Under the pieces are notes generated by a model, which was given only the letters and a program-made list of their open reading frames with translations, had not been told where the DNA came from and searched no databases. The position numbers were made by a program, and so were the translations under genes. 64,000 nucleotides of DNA. Source: Polynucleobacter tropicus (GTDB lineage Bacteria > Pseudomonadota > Gammaproteobacteria > Burkholderiales > Burkholderiaceae). The stretch is taken from NCBI RefSeq assembly GCF_013307225.1, contig NZ_CP028942.1, positions 1,702,965 through 1,766,964 of the forward strand, given 5' to 3'. Of this stretch, positions 47,865 through 57,557 are shown in pieces; position 1 is the stretch's first letter; each line of letters opens with the position of its first letter.

Positions 47865-49355
47865 ATGAACGCGCCTCAAGCATTATTCCCCGCCAATTGG
47901 ACCAAGGCTAAAAGCCAAGCAGATCTTGTCAAACTCGCAAAATCCATCTTACTTGAACCAACAGGATTATCTGAACAAGACTTGCATCGCACATTTGGCA
48001 ATATGTTTACCCATCATTTGGATGATGCAGATCTATATTTCCAACATACTCGTAGCGAAAGCTGGAGCCTTGAAGAAGGCATTGTTAAATCAGGCAGCTT
48101 TAATATTGATCAAGGCGTTGGTGTTCGATCCATCTACGGCGATAAAACTGCCTTTGCCTATTCCGATGAAATTAATCTAGAGGCACTGAATAAAGCAGCG
48201 AAGGCAACGCGGGTTATTGGACCCACTGGCGGCAAGCAGGCTATCGCTAGCAAAGTCTTTAATCCGCTATCCAATAAGTTATATGCAGACTTAAATCCGC
48301 TGGATTCATTAAAGCCTCAAGAAAAAATTGCATTATTGGAAAGCATAGAGCGTCGTGCAAAGGCGCGCGATCCACGCATCATTCAAGTAATGGCCAGTCT
48401 TGCAGGTGAATTTGATGTGGTACTCGTAGCAAGAGCTGATGGCTTATTAGCGGCCGATATTCGCCCACTGGTGCGTATTTCAGTTCATGTTATCGCCGAA
48501 CAAAACGGTCGTCGTGAATCCGGATCATCCGGTGGTGGCGCACGTCACGACTACCTTTACTTTGATGCAGATCTCATCAACCGCTATGTTGATGAAGCAG
48601 TGGATGGCGCATTAATCAATTTAGAATCGCGCCCTGCGCCTGCCGGCCCTATGACAGTCGTAATGGGACCTGGTTGGCCTGGCGTACTTTTGCATGAAGC
48701 GGTTGGACATGGACTTGAGGGCGACTTCAATCGCAAAGGCTCATCCGCTTTTGCAGGATGTATCGGGCAACGAGTAGCAGCTAAAGGCGTGACGGTTGTT
48801 GATGACGGCACCCTATCTGGGCGCAGAGGGTCACTCAATATTGATGACGAAGGAACGCCTACACAATGCACTACCTTAATTGAAGATGGCATCTTGAAGG
48901 GATACATTCAAGATAGCTTGAATGCACGCCTCATGAAAATGCCACTCACCGGCAATGGTCGTCGCGAAAGTTTTGCATCGCTCCCAATGCCGCGCATGAC
49001 AAATACCTACATGCTGGCCGGAAAAGATGATCCCGAAGAAATAGTGGCGAGCATCAAGCGCGGGCTATATGCAGTCAATTTTGGCGGAGGCCAGGTCGAC
49101 ATCACTAGTGGAAAATTTGTTTTCTCGGCGTCAGAAGCCTACTGGGTGGAGAATGGAAAAATTCAATATCCCGTCAAAGGCGCTACCATTATTGGTAGCG
49201 GCCCAGAGTCCTTAAAGCAGGTATCGATGATCGGAAACGACCTCAAACTTGACGGCGGAATTGGGGTATGCGGCAAGGAGGGACAAAGCGTTCCGGTTGG
49301 GGTTGGACAGCCAACTTTGCGGATTGATAGCCTTACCGTGGGCGGAACGGCCTGA
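47865..49355 (+). CDS. tldD: Metalloprotease TldD
   Basis: TldD, the metallopeptidase half of the TldD/TldE (PmbA) pair that degrades unfolded peptides and matures some antibiotic peptides. The 496-residue protein has the zinc motif [20 protein letters not shown] and a later [22 protein letters not shown] block. tldE is not nearby, as usual. It is followed by 31 bases and the DAHP synthase gene. Confidence 0.97.
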   Translation: MNAPQALFPANWTKAKSQADLVKLAKSILLEPTGLSEQDLHRTFGNMFTHHLDDADLYFQHTRSESWSLEEGIVKSGSFNIDQGVGVRSIYGDKTAFAYSDEINLEALNKAAKATRVIGPTGGKQAIASKVFNPLSNKLYADLNPLDSLKPQEKIALLESIERRAKARDPRIIQVMASLAGEFDVVLVARADGLLAADIRPLVRISVHVIAEQNGRRESGSSGGGARHDYLYFDADLINRYVDEAVDGALINLESRPAPAGPMTVVMGPGWPGVLLHEAVGHGLEGDFNRKGSSAFAGCIGQRVAAKGVTVVDDGTLSGRRGSLNIDDEGTPTQCTTLIEDGILKGYIQDSLNARLMKMPLTGNGRRESFASLPMPRMTNTYMLAGKDDPEEIVASIKRGLYAVNFGGGQVDITSGKFVFSASEAYWVENGKIQYPVKGATIIGSGPESLKQVSMIGNDLKLDGGIGVCGKEGQSVPVGVGQPTLRIDSLTVGGTA

Positions 49356-49366
49356 TTTTGTTCTAA

Positions 49367-49388
49367 ATACGGCTTAAAATAGCCGTAT
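49367..49388. promoter_or_regulatory. Perfect palindrome around a -10 element at the DAHP synthase start
   Basis: An 8-bp perfect inverted repeat ATACGGCT-TAAAAT-AGCCGTAT. The loop TAAAAT (49375-49380) matches a -10 hexamer in five of six bases and ends six bases before the ATG; the last two stem bases are the AT of the start codon. It may be an operator, or a hairpin if transcription starts upstream. No Shine-Dalgarno precedes the ATG. Confidence 0.6.
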
Positions 49389-50511
49389 GAGCCAACAAAA
49401 TACAAACCCTACTAATTGGTACTCTGCCGTTGATAAAACGTCAGATACCGACGACCAACGCATTGCCACAATCTCTGTTCTGCCACCACCAGAGCATTTG
49501 ATTCGCTTTTTCCCAATCTCGGGAACACCGACAGAAGCGTTGATCAGCAAAACACGTAAAAAAATTCGCGACATTATTCACGGCAAGGACGATCGCTTAT
49601 TGGTGATCATTGGTCCTTGCTCTATTCATGATCCTCGCGCAGCATTGGAATATTGCCATCGCCTTTTAGCGGAACGCGCTCGATTCTCCGGCGAGCTGGA
49701 AATTGTAATGCGAGTGTACTTTGAAAAGCCTCGCACTACTGTTGGCTGGAAGGGCTTGATTAATGACCCATACCTTGATGAGTCATATCGCATTGAAGAA
49801 GGCCTGCGCCTAGCGCGTCAAGTGCTGATGGAAATTAACCGCGTCGGCATGCCAGCGGGCAGCGAATTCTTGGATGTTATCTCTCCGCAGTACATTGCTG
49901 ACCTCATCTCATGGGGTGCAATCGGAGCGCGCACAACAGAAAGCCAAGTTCATCGCGAACTCGCTTCTGGACTATCTGCACCAATCGGGTTTAAGAATGG
50001 CACTGATGGCAATATCAAAATTGCTACCGATGCTATCCAAGCTGCGGGACGTCCACATCACTTCTTATCGGTTCACAAAAACGGTCAGGTATCCGTTGTA
50101 GAAACTAAGGGTAATAAGGATTGCCACGTAATTTTGCGCGGCGGCAAAGAACCTAACTATGAAGCCAAATTTGTTCAAGCAGCCTGCACTGAACTCGAGG
50201 CTGCCAAGCTTCCAGCTAGCTTGATGGTTGACTTATCTCATGCCAATTCCAGCAAGAAACATGAACGTCAAATCGTTGTAGCTGATGACATTGCCAAGCA
50301 AATTGAATCCGGCTCACATCAGATATTTGGTGTCATGGTTGAAAGTCATCTCAATGATGGGGCTCAAAAGTTCACACCAGGTAAAGACGATCCAAGCAAA
50401 CTGGAATACGGCAGAAGTATTACGGATGCGTGTATTAACTGGGATGATTCAGTGCAAGTACTGGAACGACTTGCAGCCGCTGTTAAAAAGCGTAGAGCTA
50501 AGAAAAAATAA
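49387..50511 (+). CDS. aroG: 3-deoxy-7-phosphoheptulonate synthase (DAHP synthase, class I)
   Basis: First enzyme of the shikimate pathway, joining PEP and erythrose-4-phosphate. The 374-residue protein is the AroG/AroF/AroH type: LLVIIGPCSIHDPRAALEY, MRVYFEKPRTTVGWKGLIND, GARTTESQVHRELASGLSAP and the metal-binding MVDLSHANSSKKHERQ. Which allosteric isozyme it is cannot be settled here. An N-terminal MSQQNTNPTN stretch precedes the core. It is likely monocistronic, with an unusual palindrome at the start and a strong terminator behind. Confidence 0.95.
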   Translation: MSQQNTNPTNWYSAVDKTSDTDDQRIATISVLPPPEHLIRFFPISGTPTEALISKTRKKIRDIIHGKDDRLLVIIGPCSIHDPRAALEYCHRLLAERARFSGELEIVMRVYFEKPRTTVGWKGLINDPYLDESYRIEEGLRLARQVLMEINRVGMPAGSEFLDVISPQYIADLISWGAIGARTTESQVHRELASGLSAPIGFKNGTDGNIKIATDAIQAAGRPHHFLSVHKNGQVSVVETKGNKDCHVILRGGKEPNYEAKFVQAACTELEAAKLPASLMVDLSHANSSKKHERQIVVADDIAKQIESGSHQIFGVMVESHLNDGAQKFTPGKDDPSKLEYGRSITDACINWDDSVQVLERLAAAVKKRRAKKK

Positions 50512-50535
50512 AAGCTTGAAGTTCTATTAAAAACG

Positions 50536-50568
50536 AAAAGAGACTGATTTATTTAGTCTCTTTTTTTT
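50536..50568. terminator. Bidirectional terminator between aroG and the cobalamin adenosyltransferase
   Basis: Stem AAAAGAGACT/AGTCTCTTTT with a nine-base loop and eight T residues forward. The stop codon of the converging adenosyltransferase gene lies in the loop and its last codons (KKETK) form one arm. Confidence 0.85.
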
Positions 50569-51118
50569 CATGCTTCCAGAGCACATCAGATCCGCCTGCG
50601 GCACGATTGAGAACTCGCGCCAAAACGAACAAGAGATCAGACAATCGATTGACATACTGTCGTGGAGCGTCATACAAAGGCTCATCCCAACCTAAACGTA
50701 CGATTGATCGCTCTGCCCTTCTACATACTGTTCTACATACATGAGCTTGCGCAGCGGCACGCGTACCGCCAGGCAAAATAAATTCTGTTAAGGGTGGCAA
50801 CTGCTGATTGTATTTTTCCAGCCACAGGTCCAATTGAGCCACATGTTCTGGATTGAGTAATTTGTAATTCGGAATGCAAAGTTCGCCACCCAAGTCAAAC
50901 AAATCATGCTGAATCTGCAAAAACAGGGTTTTTAACTCTTCTGCAATGCTTGCAGGAAGTTCCTCTGTCATCAAAACGCCGATTTCGGAGTTAAGCTCGT
51001 CAACGTCACCCATCGCGCAGATGCGCAAATGATCCTTTTCAACGCGACTACCATCCCCGAGGCCGGTCATACCTGCATCACCGGTTCTAGTAGCGATTTT
51101 TGATAGTCGATTTCCCAT
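50549..51118 (-). CDS. Cob(I)yrinic acid a,c-diamide adenosyltransferase (PduO type)
   Basis: PduO-type ATP:cob(I)alamin adenosyltransferase of 189 residues that makes adenosylcobalamin. The N-terminal ATP loop KIATRTGDAGMTGLGDGSRV, the DVDELNSEIG segment, and the C-terminal RRAERSIVRL and NRLSDLLFVLARVLN motifs are typical. I use ATG 51118 (MGNRLSKIATRTGD); longer starts overlap glcD in antisense. No cobalamin synthesis gene is adjacent, so the cobalamin may be taken up. Confidence 0.95.
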   Translation of the reverse strand: MGNRLSKIATRTGDAGMTGLGDGSRVEKDHLRICAMGDVDELNSEIGVLMTEELPASIAEELKTLFLQIQHDLFDLGGELCIPNYKLLNPEHVAQLDLWLEKYNQQLPPLTEFILPGGTRAAAQAHVCRTVCRRAERSIVRLGWDEPLYDAPRQYVNRLSDLLFVLARVLNRAAGGSDVLWKHEKKETK

Positions 51119-51136
51119 AAGCTTAATTATAGGTAA

Positions 51137-52651
51137 ATGGCTAAAATGAATGTCATGAATATGGTGACCCCGCCCCCCGATTTGGCCGCAATTAGCGCCC
51201 TTCAATCCAAACTGGTTTCGGCCTTGCGCCCTGTTCTTCCCGAACATGCCCTACTTTGGGAGCCCGAAGACACAATTCCCTATGAATGCGATGGTTTGGC
51301 AGCCTATCGCCGCATGCCATTAGCGGTTGCCCTTCCTGAGACCGAAGAGCAAGTAGCTCAAATTTTAAAGATTTGCTTTGCCATGGAAATTCCAGTTGTA
51401 CCGCGCGGATCTGGCACAGGACTTTCTGGTGGCGCCATGCCACTCTCCCAAGGCTTGGTTCTATCACTAGCCAAGCTGAAGAAAATTTTAAGCATTGATC
51501 CATTCACTCGCACTGCGGTTGTCCAACCAGGCGTACGCAATCTTGCTATTTCTGAAGCAGTAAGTCATCTAGGTTTGTACTACGCACCAGATCCATCATC
51601 ACAAATTGCATGTTCCATTGGCGGCAATGTGAATGAAAATTCTGGTGGTGTTCATTGCCTCAAGTATGGCCTCACACTACATAACGTCTTACGCATTCGT
51701 GGTGTTCTTATGAATGGTGAGATTGTCGAATTTGGAAGTCTGGCGCCAGATTCTCCAGGCCTTGATTTGCTTGCCATCATGATGGGTAGCGAAGGCATGC
51801 TCGCAGTAGTTACCGAAGTCACCGTAAAGCTCGTTGCTAAACCTAAATTAGCAAGAGTGATCATGGCGAGCTTTGATGACATTGAAAAAGGCGGCAATGC
51901 AGTTGCAGCCATCATCGCTGCGGGCATTATTCCTGCCGGCCTAGAAATGATGGATAAAGCCACAACCCGCGCCGTAGAAGAGTTCGTACATGCGGGCTAT
52001 GACTTGGATGCGGAAGCGATTTTGCTGTGTGAGTCTGACGGCACACCCGAAGAAGTCGCCGAAGAAATTGAACGCATGACTCAAGTTCTAGAAAAGTCTG
52101 GCGCAAGTGGTATTCAGATCTCTAAAGATGAAGCTGAGCGTCTCAAGTTTTGGAGTGGTCGTAAAAATGCGTTCCCTGCTGCAGGTCGTTTAGCGCCTGA
52201 TTACTACTGCATGGATGGGACTATTCCTCGTCGTCACATTGCTACTCTGCTCAAACGCATTCAGGGCATGGAAACCAAGTATGGTCTTGGCTGCTTGAAC
52301 GTATTTCATGCGGGTGATGGCAATATGCATCCACTTATTTTGTTTAACGGCGCCGACCAGGATGAATGGCATCGCGCGGAAGAGTTCGGTACAGAGATTC
52401 TTGAAGCCTGCGTTGAACTTGGCGGAACCATTACTGGCGAACATGGTGTTGGAATTGAAAAAATTAATTCCATGTGCGTTCAATTTGGTGAAGGAGAACG
52501 CGAATCCTTCTGGGGTGTAAAGGCCGCTTTTGACCCAGAGAAATTACTGAACCCCGATAAAGCCATCCCCACTCTCAACCGCTGCGCTGAGTATGGACGT
52601 ATGCATATTAGCAATGGCAAATTACCCCATCCAGAATTGGAGCGCTTCTAA
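51137..52651 (+). CDS. glcD: Glycolate oxidase subunit GlcD (FAD-linked oxidase)
   Basis: Catalytic FAD subunit of glycolate oxidase/dehydrogenase, 504 residues. The PCMH-type FAD-binding domain shows VPRGSGTGLSGGAMPLSQGL and IGGNVNENSGGVHCLKYG, and the C-terminal FAD-oxidase domain has LNVFHAGDGNMHPLILFN and TITGEHGVGIEK. Several ATGs crowd the start (51137, 51146, 51155, 51161); I keep the first, which has an AGG upstream. The stop TAA overlaps the glcE ATG by one base. Only 18 bases separate it from the divergent adenosyltransferase start. Confidence 0.95.
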   Translation: MAKMNVMNMVTPPPDLAAISALQSKLVSALRPVLPEHALLWEPEDTIPYECDGLAAYRRMPLAVALPETEEQVAQILKICFAMEIPVVPRGSGTGLSGGAMPLSQGLVLSLAKLKKILSIDPFTRTAVVQPGVRNLAISEAVSHLGLYYAPDPSSQIACSIGGNVNENSGGVHCLKYGLTLHNVLRIRGVLMNGEIVEFGSLAPDSPGLDLLAIMMGSEGMLAVVTEVTVKLVAKPKLARVIMASFDDIEKGGNAVAAIIAAGIIPAGLEMMDKATTRAVEEFVHAGYDLDAEAILLCESDGTPEEVAEEIERMTQVLEKSGASGIQISKDEAERLKFWSGRKNAFPAAGRLAPDYYCMDGTIPRRHIATLLKRIQGMETKYGLGCLNVFHAGDGNMHPLILFNGADQDEWHRAEEFGTEILEACVELGGTITGEHGVGIEKINSMCVQFGEGERESFWGVKAAFDPEKLLNPDKAIPTLNRCAEYGRMHISNGKLPHPELERF

Positions 52652-53802
52652 TGACTAACTCCAATGCACATAAGGTAGCGATTGACGCATTTCGCGAACA
52701 GATTCTGAATGCCGCCAAGAGCAAGACACCTCTCTCCATCGAGGGCGGTGGCACCAAATCTTGGTATGGCAATCCAAATCAATACGCGAAATTAAATACA
52801 GGCACCTACTCTGGAGTTTTGGAATACCAACCAGAAGAATTAGTTATTACCGCCTGCGCCGGCACCCCACTCAAAGAAATTGAAGCGGCCCTAAAAGAAA
52901 AAAATCAAGTGCTTGCTTTTGAACCACCTCATTTTGGCGAACAGGCAACTTTTGGTGGCGCAATCGCTGCAGGACTTGCTGGTCCAGGACGCATCAGCGT
53001 AGGCAATTTTCGTGACTTTGTTTTAGGCGCACGCATTCTCGATGGCAAAGGACAGGACTTATCCTTTGGCGGAAAGGTCATGAAAAACGTGGCTGGGTAT
53101 GATGTCTCTCGTCTGCTACCTGGCTCCATGGGAACACTCTCATTATTACTTGAGGCATCAGTCAAAGTGTTGCCAAAGCCAGCTGCAACAGCAACGCTAC
53201 GCTGTCGCATTAGCCAAGACAAAGCGCTAAAAATTCTGAATGAATGGGCAGGTCAACCACTTCCACTCTCTGCAAGCTGCTGGATTGGAAATGCTAATGG
53301 CGATGGTGAGTTAACAATTCGCTTAGCAGGTGCGGCAGCGGCAGTTAAGTCGGCTACCCCCCTCATGAGTGCTCAGGTTAATGCGCAAATCGTTTCACCA
53401 GATGAGGCTGAAGACTTTTGGGATCAGTTACGCGAACAGAGCCTCTCACCTTTCACTAGCCTCGGCGCTGATCAAACTCTATATCGCTTAGCTCTACCAT
53501 CCGCCTGTGGTCCGTTAAACATTCCTGGAGCAGAAAATGATGTTGTTCTGGAATGGCATGGGCAACAACGCTGGATCAAAGCCCCTGGCGATCAAGCGAC
53601 TTTTGACTCCATCAAAAAATTAGCAAATAGTCATGGTGGGCATGCGACCCGCTTTAAGCAAGGCTCCAATATCAATCCTGCATTTGAGCGCTTTACCCTA
53701 TTAAGCGAGCAAGCCCACTCCAAAGCCCTTGAAGCAGTTCAAGCGCGCCTAAGATCTGCATTCGATCCTGCCGGCGTATTCGCGACTAAACGCCTTCCAT
53801 AA
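52651..53802 (+). CDS. glcE: Glycolate oxidase subunit GlcE
   Basis: FAD-binding subunit GlcE, 383 residues, a paralogue of GlcD with a shorter C-terminus. The PCMH FAD motifs read SIEGGGTKSWYG, VITACAGTPLKEIEAALKE, FGGAIAAGLAGPGRISVGNF and NVAGYDVSRLLPGSMG. It is coupled to glcD by a TAATG junction and followed by glcF after 21 bases. Confidence 0.95.
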   Translation: MTNSNAHKVAIDAFREQILNAAKSKTPLSIEGGGTKSWYGNPNQYAKLNTGTYSGVLEYQPEELVITACAGTPLKEIEAALKEKNQVLAFEPPHFGEQATFGGAIAAGLAGPGRISVGNFRDFVLGARILDGKGQDLSFGGKVMKNVAGYDVSRLLPGSMGTLSLLLEASVKVLPKPAATATLRCRISQDKALKILNEWAGQPLPLSASCWIGNANGDGELTIRLAGAAAAVKSATPLMSAQVNAQIVSPDEAEDFWDQLREQSLSPFTSLGADQTLYRLALPSACGPLNIPGAENDVVLEWHGQQRWIKAPGDQATFDSIKKLANSHGGHATRFKQGSNINPAFERFTLLSEQAHSKALEAVQARLRSAFDPAGVFATKRLP

Positions 53803-53823
53803 GCGCACCTCTTTCGTTTTCAT

Positions 53824-55101
53824 ATGCAAACTCAACTAGCCCCCCAATTTGCCAATACACCCGAAGGTATTGAAGCCGCGCGCATCTTAGGCAAATGTGT
53901 TCATTGCGGCTTTTGTACCGCCACCTGCCCAACTTATCAGTTGCTCGGCGATGAATTAGATGGCCCACGTGGCCGCATCTACTTAATTAAACAGATTGCA
54001 GAAGGACAGGCGCCAACTGAAAAGACACGCTTGCACTTAGACCGCTGCTTAACTTGCCGCAATTGCGAAAGCACTTGCCCAAGCGGAGTTCAATACGGCA
54101 ATCTAGTTGATATCGGACGCAAGTGGGCAGAAGAAAACACGCCTGCACGCCCAATTGGCGAACGCCTTACTCGCTGGGCTCTCAAAGAGGGTCTTACAAA
54201 ACCAACTTTATTTAATTCAGCGATGACTTTAGGTCGCTTGGTTCGACCATTTATGCCAAGCGGCATTAAACGTAAGATTCCGCTGGTTAAAAATAAGGCG
54301 CTGGATCCGCAGATCAACCCTTTCGCCAGACCTAATGCACACCATACTCGTAAGATGCTCATTCTTGAGGGTTGCGTTCAGCCTGGCATGCTTCCCAATA
54401 TCAATTCTGCTGCCGCGAGAGTGCTAGACGCACTCAAAATCCAACTTGTCAGCGCCCCGAGTGCTACCTGCTGTGGCGCACTTCGTTATCACCTTAATGA
54501 TCAAGCGGGTGGTCTAGATAACGTTAAACAAAATATTGATGCTTGGTGGCCGATGGTGGAAAGTGGCGTTGAGGCCATCATCATGACAGCCTCTGGTTGT
54601 GGCGTCATGGTAAAAGACTACGGACATTTATTGGCCAATGACCCTGCTTATGCCGCTAAGGCCAAGAAAATTTCAGAGATCACAAAAGATATTTCCGAAG
54701 TCATGGCGAGCTTACAAAATGAACTTGTCGCATTAATCGGCACCGATCAAAAGCCAGGAGTGGTGTATCACCCACCTTGCACCTTGCAGCATGGCCAACA
54801 AATTCGAGGCAAGGTTGAAGGCCTGCTTGGTAGCTTAGGCATTGGCGTTCGCCTATGCAATGACAGTCATCTCTGCTGTGGCTCTGCTGGCACTTACTCA
54901 GTGACTCAGCCTGAACTTTCTGAACAATTGCGCAAAAATAAATTAAAGAATTTGACGGTCGCCTGCGAAGAGTCCGGTGCAGATGTCATTGTTTCCGGAA
55001 ACATTGGCTGCATCACCCATCTACAGCAGGACGAAAAGCCTGTTTTGCATTGGATCGAGATCGTTGATCAACTCATTAGCCAGCAAGCACGGAGCAAATG
55101 A
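53824..55101 (+). CDS. glcF: Glycolate oxidase iron-sulfur subunit GlcF
   Basis: Electron-transfer subunit of 425 residues. Two [4Fe-4S] ferredoxin motifs are near the N-terminus (CVHCGFCTATCP and CLTCRNCESTCP), and two CCG-type cysteine-rich domains follow (ATCCGALRYH, HLCCGSAGTYS). It would pass electrons from GlcD/E to the quinone pool. Its stop overlaps the yggS ATG by four bases, so the glc operon continues into yggS-proC. Confidence 0.96.
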   Translation: MQTQLAPQFANTPEGIEAARILGKCVHCGFCTATCPTYQLLGDELDGPRGRIYLIKQIAEGQAPTEKTRLHLDRCLTCRNCESTCPSGVQYGNLVDIGRKWAEENTPARPIGERLTRWALKEGLTKPTLFNSAMTLGRLVRPFMPSGIKRKIPLVKNKALDPQINPFARPNAHHTRKMLILEGCVQPGMLPNINSAAARVLDALKIQLVSAPSATCCGALRYHLNDQAGGLDNVKQNIDAWWPMVESGVEAIIMTASGCGVMVKDYGHLLANDPAYAAKAKKISEITKDISEVMASLQNELVALIGTDQKPGVVYHPPCTLQHGQQIRGKVEGLLGSLGIGVRLCNDSHLCCGSAGTYSVTQPELSEQLRKNKLKNLTVACEESGADVIVSGNIGCITHLQQDEKPVLHWIEIVDQLISQQARSK

Positions 55102-55823
55102 ACTCAATCGTTGTCAATCTGACTCAGGTTAAGGAGCGCATTGAGCTTGCAGCTTTAGCAGCAAAACGCGAACCCGAAGAGATTGAGCTGCTAGCGGTCA
55201 GCAAGACATTTCCTGCTAGCGCGATTGAGGAAGCTATGCACGCAGGCCAATCGGCTTTCGGTGAAAACTACGTACAAGAAGCAGTTGAAAAGATTACTCA
55301 GCTTGAAAAACTACGCCCTTGGTTGGTGTGGCACTTCATCGGCCCACTTCAAAGCAATAAAACCCGTGATGTTGCCGAGCATTTCGACTGGATTCATAGC
55401 GTTGACCGACTGAAGATTGCTGAGCGCCTCTCGACTCAGCGAGGTGAGTTTCCAAGCTTGCCAGAACTACAAGTCTGCATACAAGTCAACGTTAGCGAAG
55501 AAGAAAGCAAAAGTGGCGTATCGCTCTCAAATGCTTTAGAGCTCTGTGATGCCGTGAGCAAACTTCCGAATATCGTTCTTCGTGGTCTTATGGCGATTCC
55601 GGAGCCAACTTCAGACCCACTAAAGCAGCGCCAAGCGTTTGCGGCAGTGCGTGACTGCTTTAAGCAAATTCAATCAAGTCGATTAGTCGATCCAGATTAC
55701 CAATTCTTCGACACCCTATCCATGGGCATGTCAGACGACCTTGAGGCCGCCATTGCGGAAGGAAGTACGATGGTTCGAATAGGAACCGCTATTTTTGGGA
55801 AGCGCGATAAGATTACAAAATGA
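55098..55823 (+). CDS. YggS family PLP homeostasis protein
   Basis: PLP-binding protein of the YggS/PROSC (PLPBP) family, 241 residues, which keeps vitamin B6 and amino-acid pools balanced. The lysine for PLP is in LLAVSKTFPA, followed by FGENYVQEA, WHFIGPLQSNKTR and the C-terminal LSMGMSDDLEAAIAEGSTMVRIGTAIFG. It is translationally coupled both to glcF and to proC; yggS-proC is a widespread pair. Confidence 0.96.
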   Translation: MNSIVVNLTQVKERIELAALAAKREPEEIELLAVSKTFPASAIEEAMHAGQSAFGENYVQEAVEKITQLEKLRPWLVWHFIGPLQSNKTRDVAEHFDWIHSVDRLKIAERLSTQRGEFPSLPELQVCIQVNVSEEESKSGVSLSNALELCDAVSKLPNIVLRGLMAIPEPTSDPLKQRQAFAAVRDCFKQIQSSRLVDPDYQFFDTLSMGMSDDLEAAIAEGSTMVRIGTAIFGKRDKITK

Positions 55824-56689
55824 GTCAACAAAATACCAATCAAAACAACAACAACGCACACATCACCTTTATTGGTGGCGGGAATATGGGTCGTGCCTTA
55901 ATTAGCGGCTTATTGGCGAATGGATTTGAACCCAATCAAATTTCTGTAGTGGAAGCGAATGCAACTACCGCCCTCAAGCTTTATGAAGATTTTGGTGTTC
56001 AAGGCATTGGCGCACTCGAGCAAATTGCGTTTGACTTCACCAAGAATAACGTAGTGGTAATGGCAATCAAACCGCAAGACTTTAATGTTGTTGCTAAAGA
56101 ACTTGCATCCAAACTCAAACACGCTAGTGCGCCAGGTCCATTGATCTTAAGTATCGCTGCTGGCATTCGACTCAAGGATATGAGTCGCTGGCTAGATCAC
56201 ACACGTTGCGTGCGAGCCATGCCAAATACACCTGCCTTGATCGGCAAAGGCATTACTGGATTATTCGCTGATGTAGCCGTCAATGCATCAGATCGCACTC
56301 TTGCGCAAACCATTTGTACAGCAGTAGGTCAAACGGTTTGGGTATCCGATGAAAAACTGATGGATGCCGTAACTGCAGTCTCTGGCAGCGGCCCTGCTTA
56401 TGTTTTCGCTTTCTTAGAAGCAATGCAATCTGCTGGTGAAAAGTTAGGCTTGGATGCTAAGACGGCTCGTCAATTAGCCTATGCCACGCTAGAAGGAGCT
56501 ACTCAGCTAGCTCATAACTCTGATGAACATGCAGGGGTTTTACGCGAGCGCGTTACTTCCAAAGGCGGCACTACCGCTGCAGCTCTAGATGTTATGAAAC
56601 AACATGGCTGGCATGAAATCTTAGAAAAAGCGATTGATGCGGCTAGTCAACGCGGCAAAACGATGGGTGATGAACTAGGGCAGCACTAA
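55820..56689 (+). CDS. proC: Pyrroline-5-carboxylate reductase
   Basis: ProC makes proline from P5C with NAD(P)H. The 289-residue protein has the dinucleotide motif [36 protein letters not shown] and the signature [17 protein letters not shown] with [18 protein letters not shown]. The N-terminus [14 protein letters not shown] is an Asn/Gln-rich extension before the core. The ATG overlaps the yggS stop; the TAA stop overlaps the converging ubiA stop. Confidence 0.97.
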   Translation: MSQQNTNQNNNNAHITFIGGGNMGRALISGLLANGFEPNQISVVEANATTALKLYEDFGVQGIGALEQIAFDFTKNNVVVMAIKPQDFNVVAKELASKLKHASAPGPLILSIAAGIRLKDMSRWLDHTRCVRAMPNTPALIGKGITGLFADVAVNASDRTLAQTICTAVGQTVWVSDEKLMDAVTAVSGSGPAYVFAFLEAMQSAGEKLGLDAKTARQLAYATLEGATQLAHNSDEHAGVLRERVTSKGGTTAAALDVMKQHGWHEILEKAIDAASQRGKTMGDELGQH

Positions 56690-57549
56690 TTGATGCTCAA
56701 GCCGAGCACAATGCCCAGAAATAAAAATCCGCCCAACCAATTGTTATGACGAAAAGCGAGGAAACACTCCTCGCGCTTTCGGGTTGAAACCAGTTGCATG
56801 TGATAAATGGCGCAAGCTAGAGCCATAAACCAACCCACTAAAAAGTAATTACTCAAATCTGCTAATTGCGCAACCCACAACTGGGTAATTAACAAGATGC
56901 CATAACAAATACCGATTGCGGCAACATCGTGCTTTCCAAATGTAATCGCTGAAGTGCGCAATCCTAGACGGAGATCATCTTCTCGGTCCACCATGGCATA
57001 GGCGGTGTCATAGGCAATCGCCCAAAAAATATTCCCCACAAACAAAACCCATGCTTCTAAAGGAATAAAGTCCAAGACGGCGGCATACGCCATAGGGATG
57101 CCAAATCCAAAAGCAATACCAAGAACCGCTTGGGGCATTGCAAAAAAGCGTTTCGTAAATGGGTAAATAAAAGCAACCAGCAACGCAAGTACAGAGAGTT
57201 GCTTAGTAAAAGCATTGAGGGGTTGAATTAATAAAAATGCAATCAATGCCAAGGCAAGGGCAACGGCCACAGCTTCTTTTCCTGAAATCTTTCCACTCGT
57301 TACTGGGCGATCTTTGGTTCTTTGCACGTGGCGATCAAAGTCACGATCTGCATAATCATTCATAGCGCAACCAGCGCTACGCATCAAAAAAGTACCGACT
57401 ACAAAAATAAACAGGATATTGAGGTCAGGTATTCCTGAGCTAGCTAGCCATAGAGCCCAAAGGGTTGGCCACAATAACAAAAGGGTGCCAATTGGCTTAT
57501 CCAAGCGGATTAGATAGGCATAGGCTTGTAGTCGTTCAAGAAAAGACAT
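56686..57549 (-). CDS. ubiA: 4-hydroxybenzoate polyprenyltransferase
   Basis: UbiA attaches the polyprenyl chain to 4-hydroxybenzoate in ubiquinone synthesis, in the inner membrane. The 287-residue protein has about eight hydrophobic segments and the two Asp-rich motifs, NDYADRDFD near residue 70 and DREDD near residue 190, that bind Mg-diphosphate. It is eight bases after recG on the same strand. Confidence 0.97.
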   Translation of the reverse strand: MSFLERLQAYAYLIRLDKPIGTLLLLWPTLWALWLASSGIPDLNILFIFVVGTFLMRSAGCAMNDYADRDFDRHVQRTKDRPVTSGKISGKEAVAVALALALIAFLLIQPLNAFTKQLSVLALLVAFIYPFTKRFFAMPQAVLGIAFGFGIPMAYAAVLDFIPLEAWVLFVGNIFWAIAYDTAYAMVDREDDLRLGLRTSAITFGKHDVAAIGICYGILLITQLWVAQLADLSNYFLVGWFMALACAIYHMQLVSTRKREECFLAFRHNNWLGGFLFLGIVLGLSIN

Positions 57550-57557
57550 ATCCAGAA

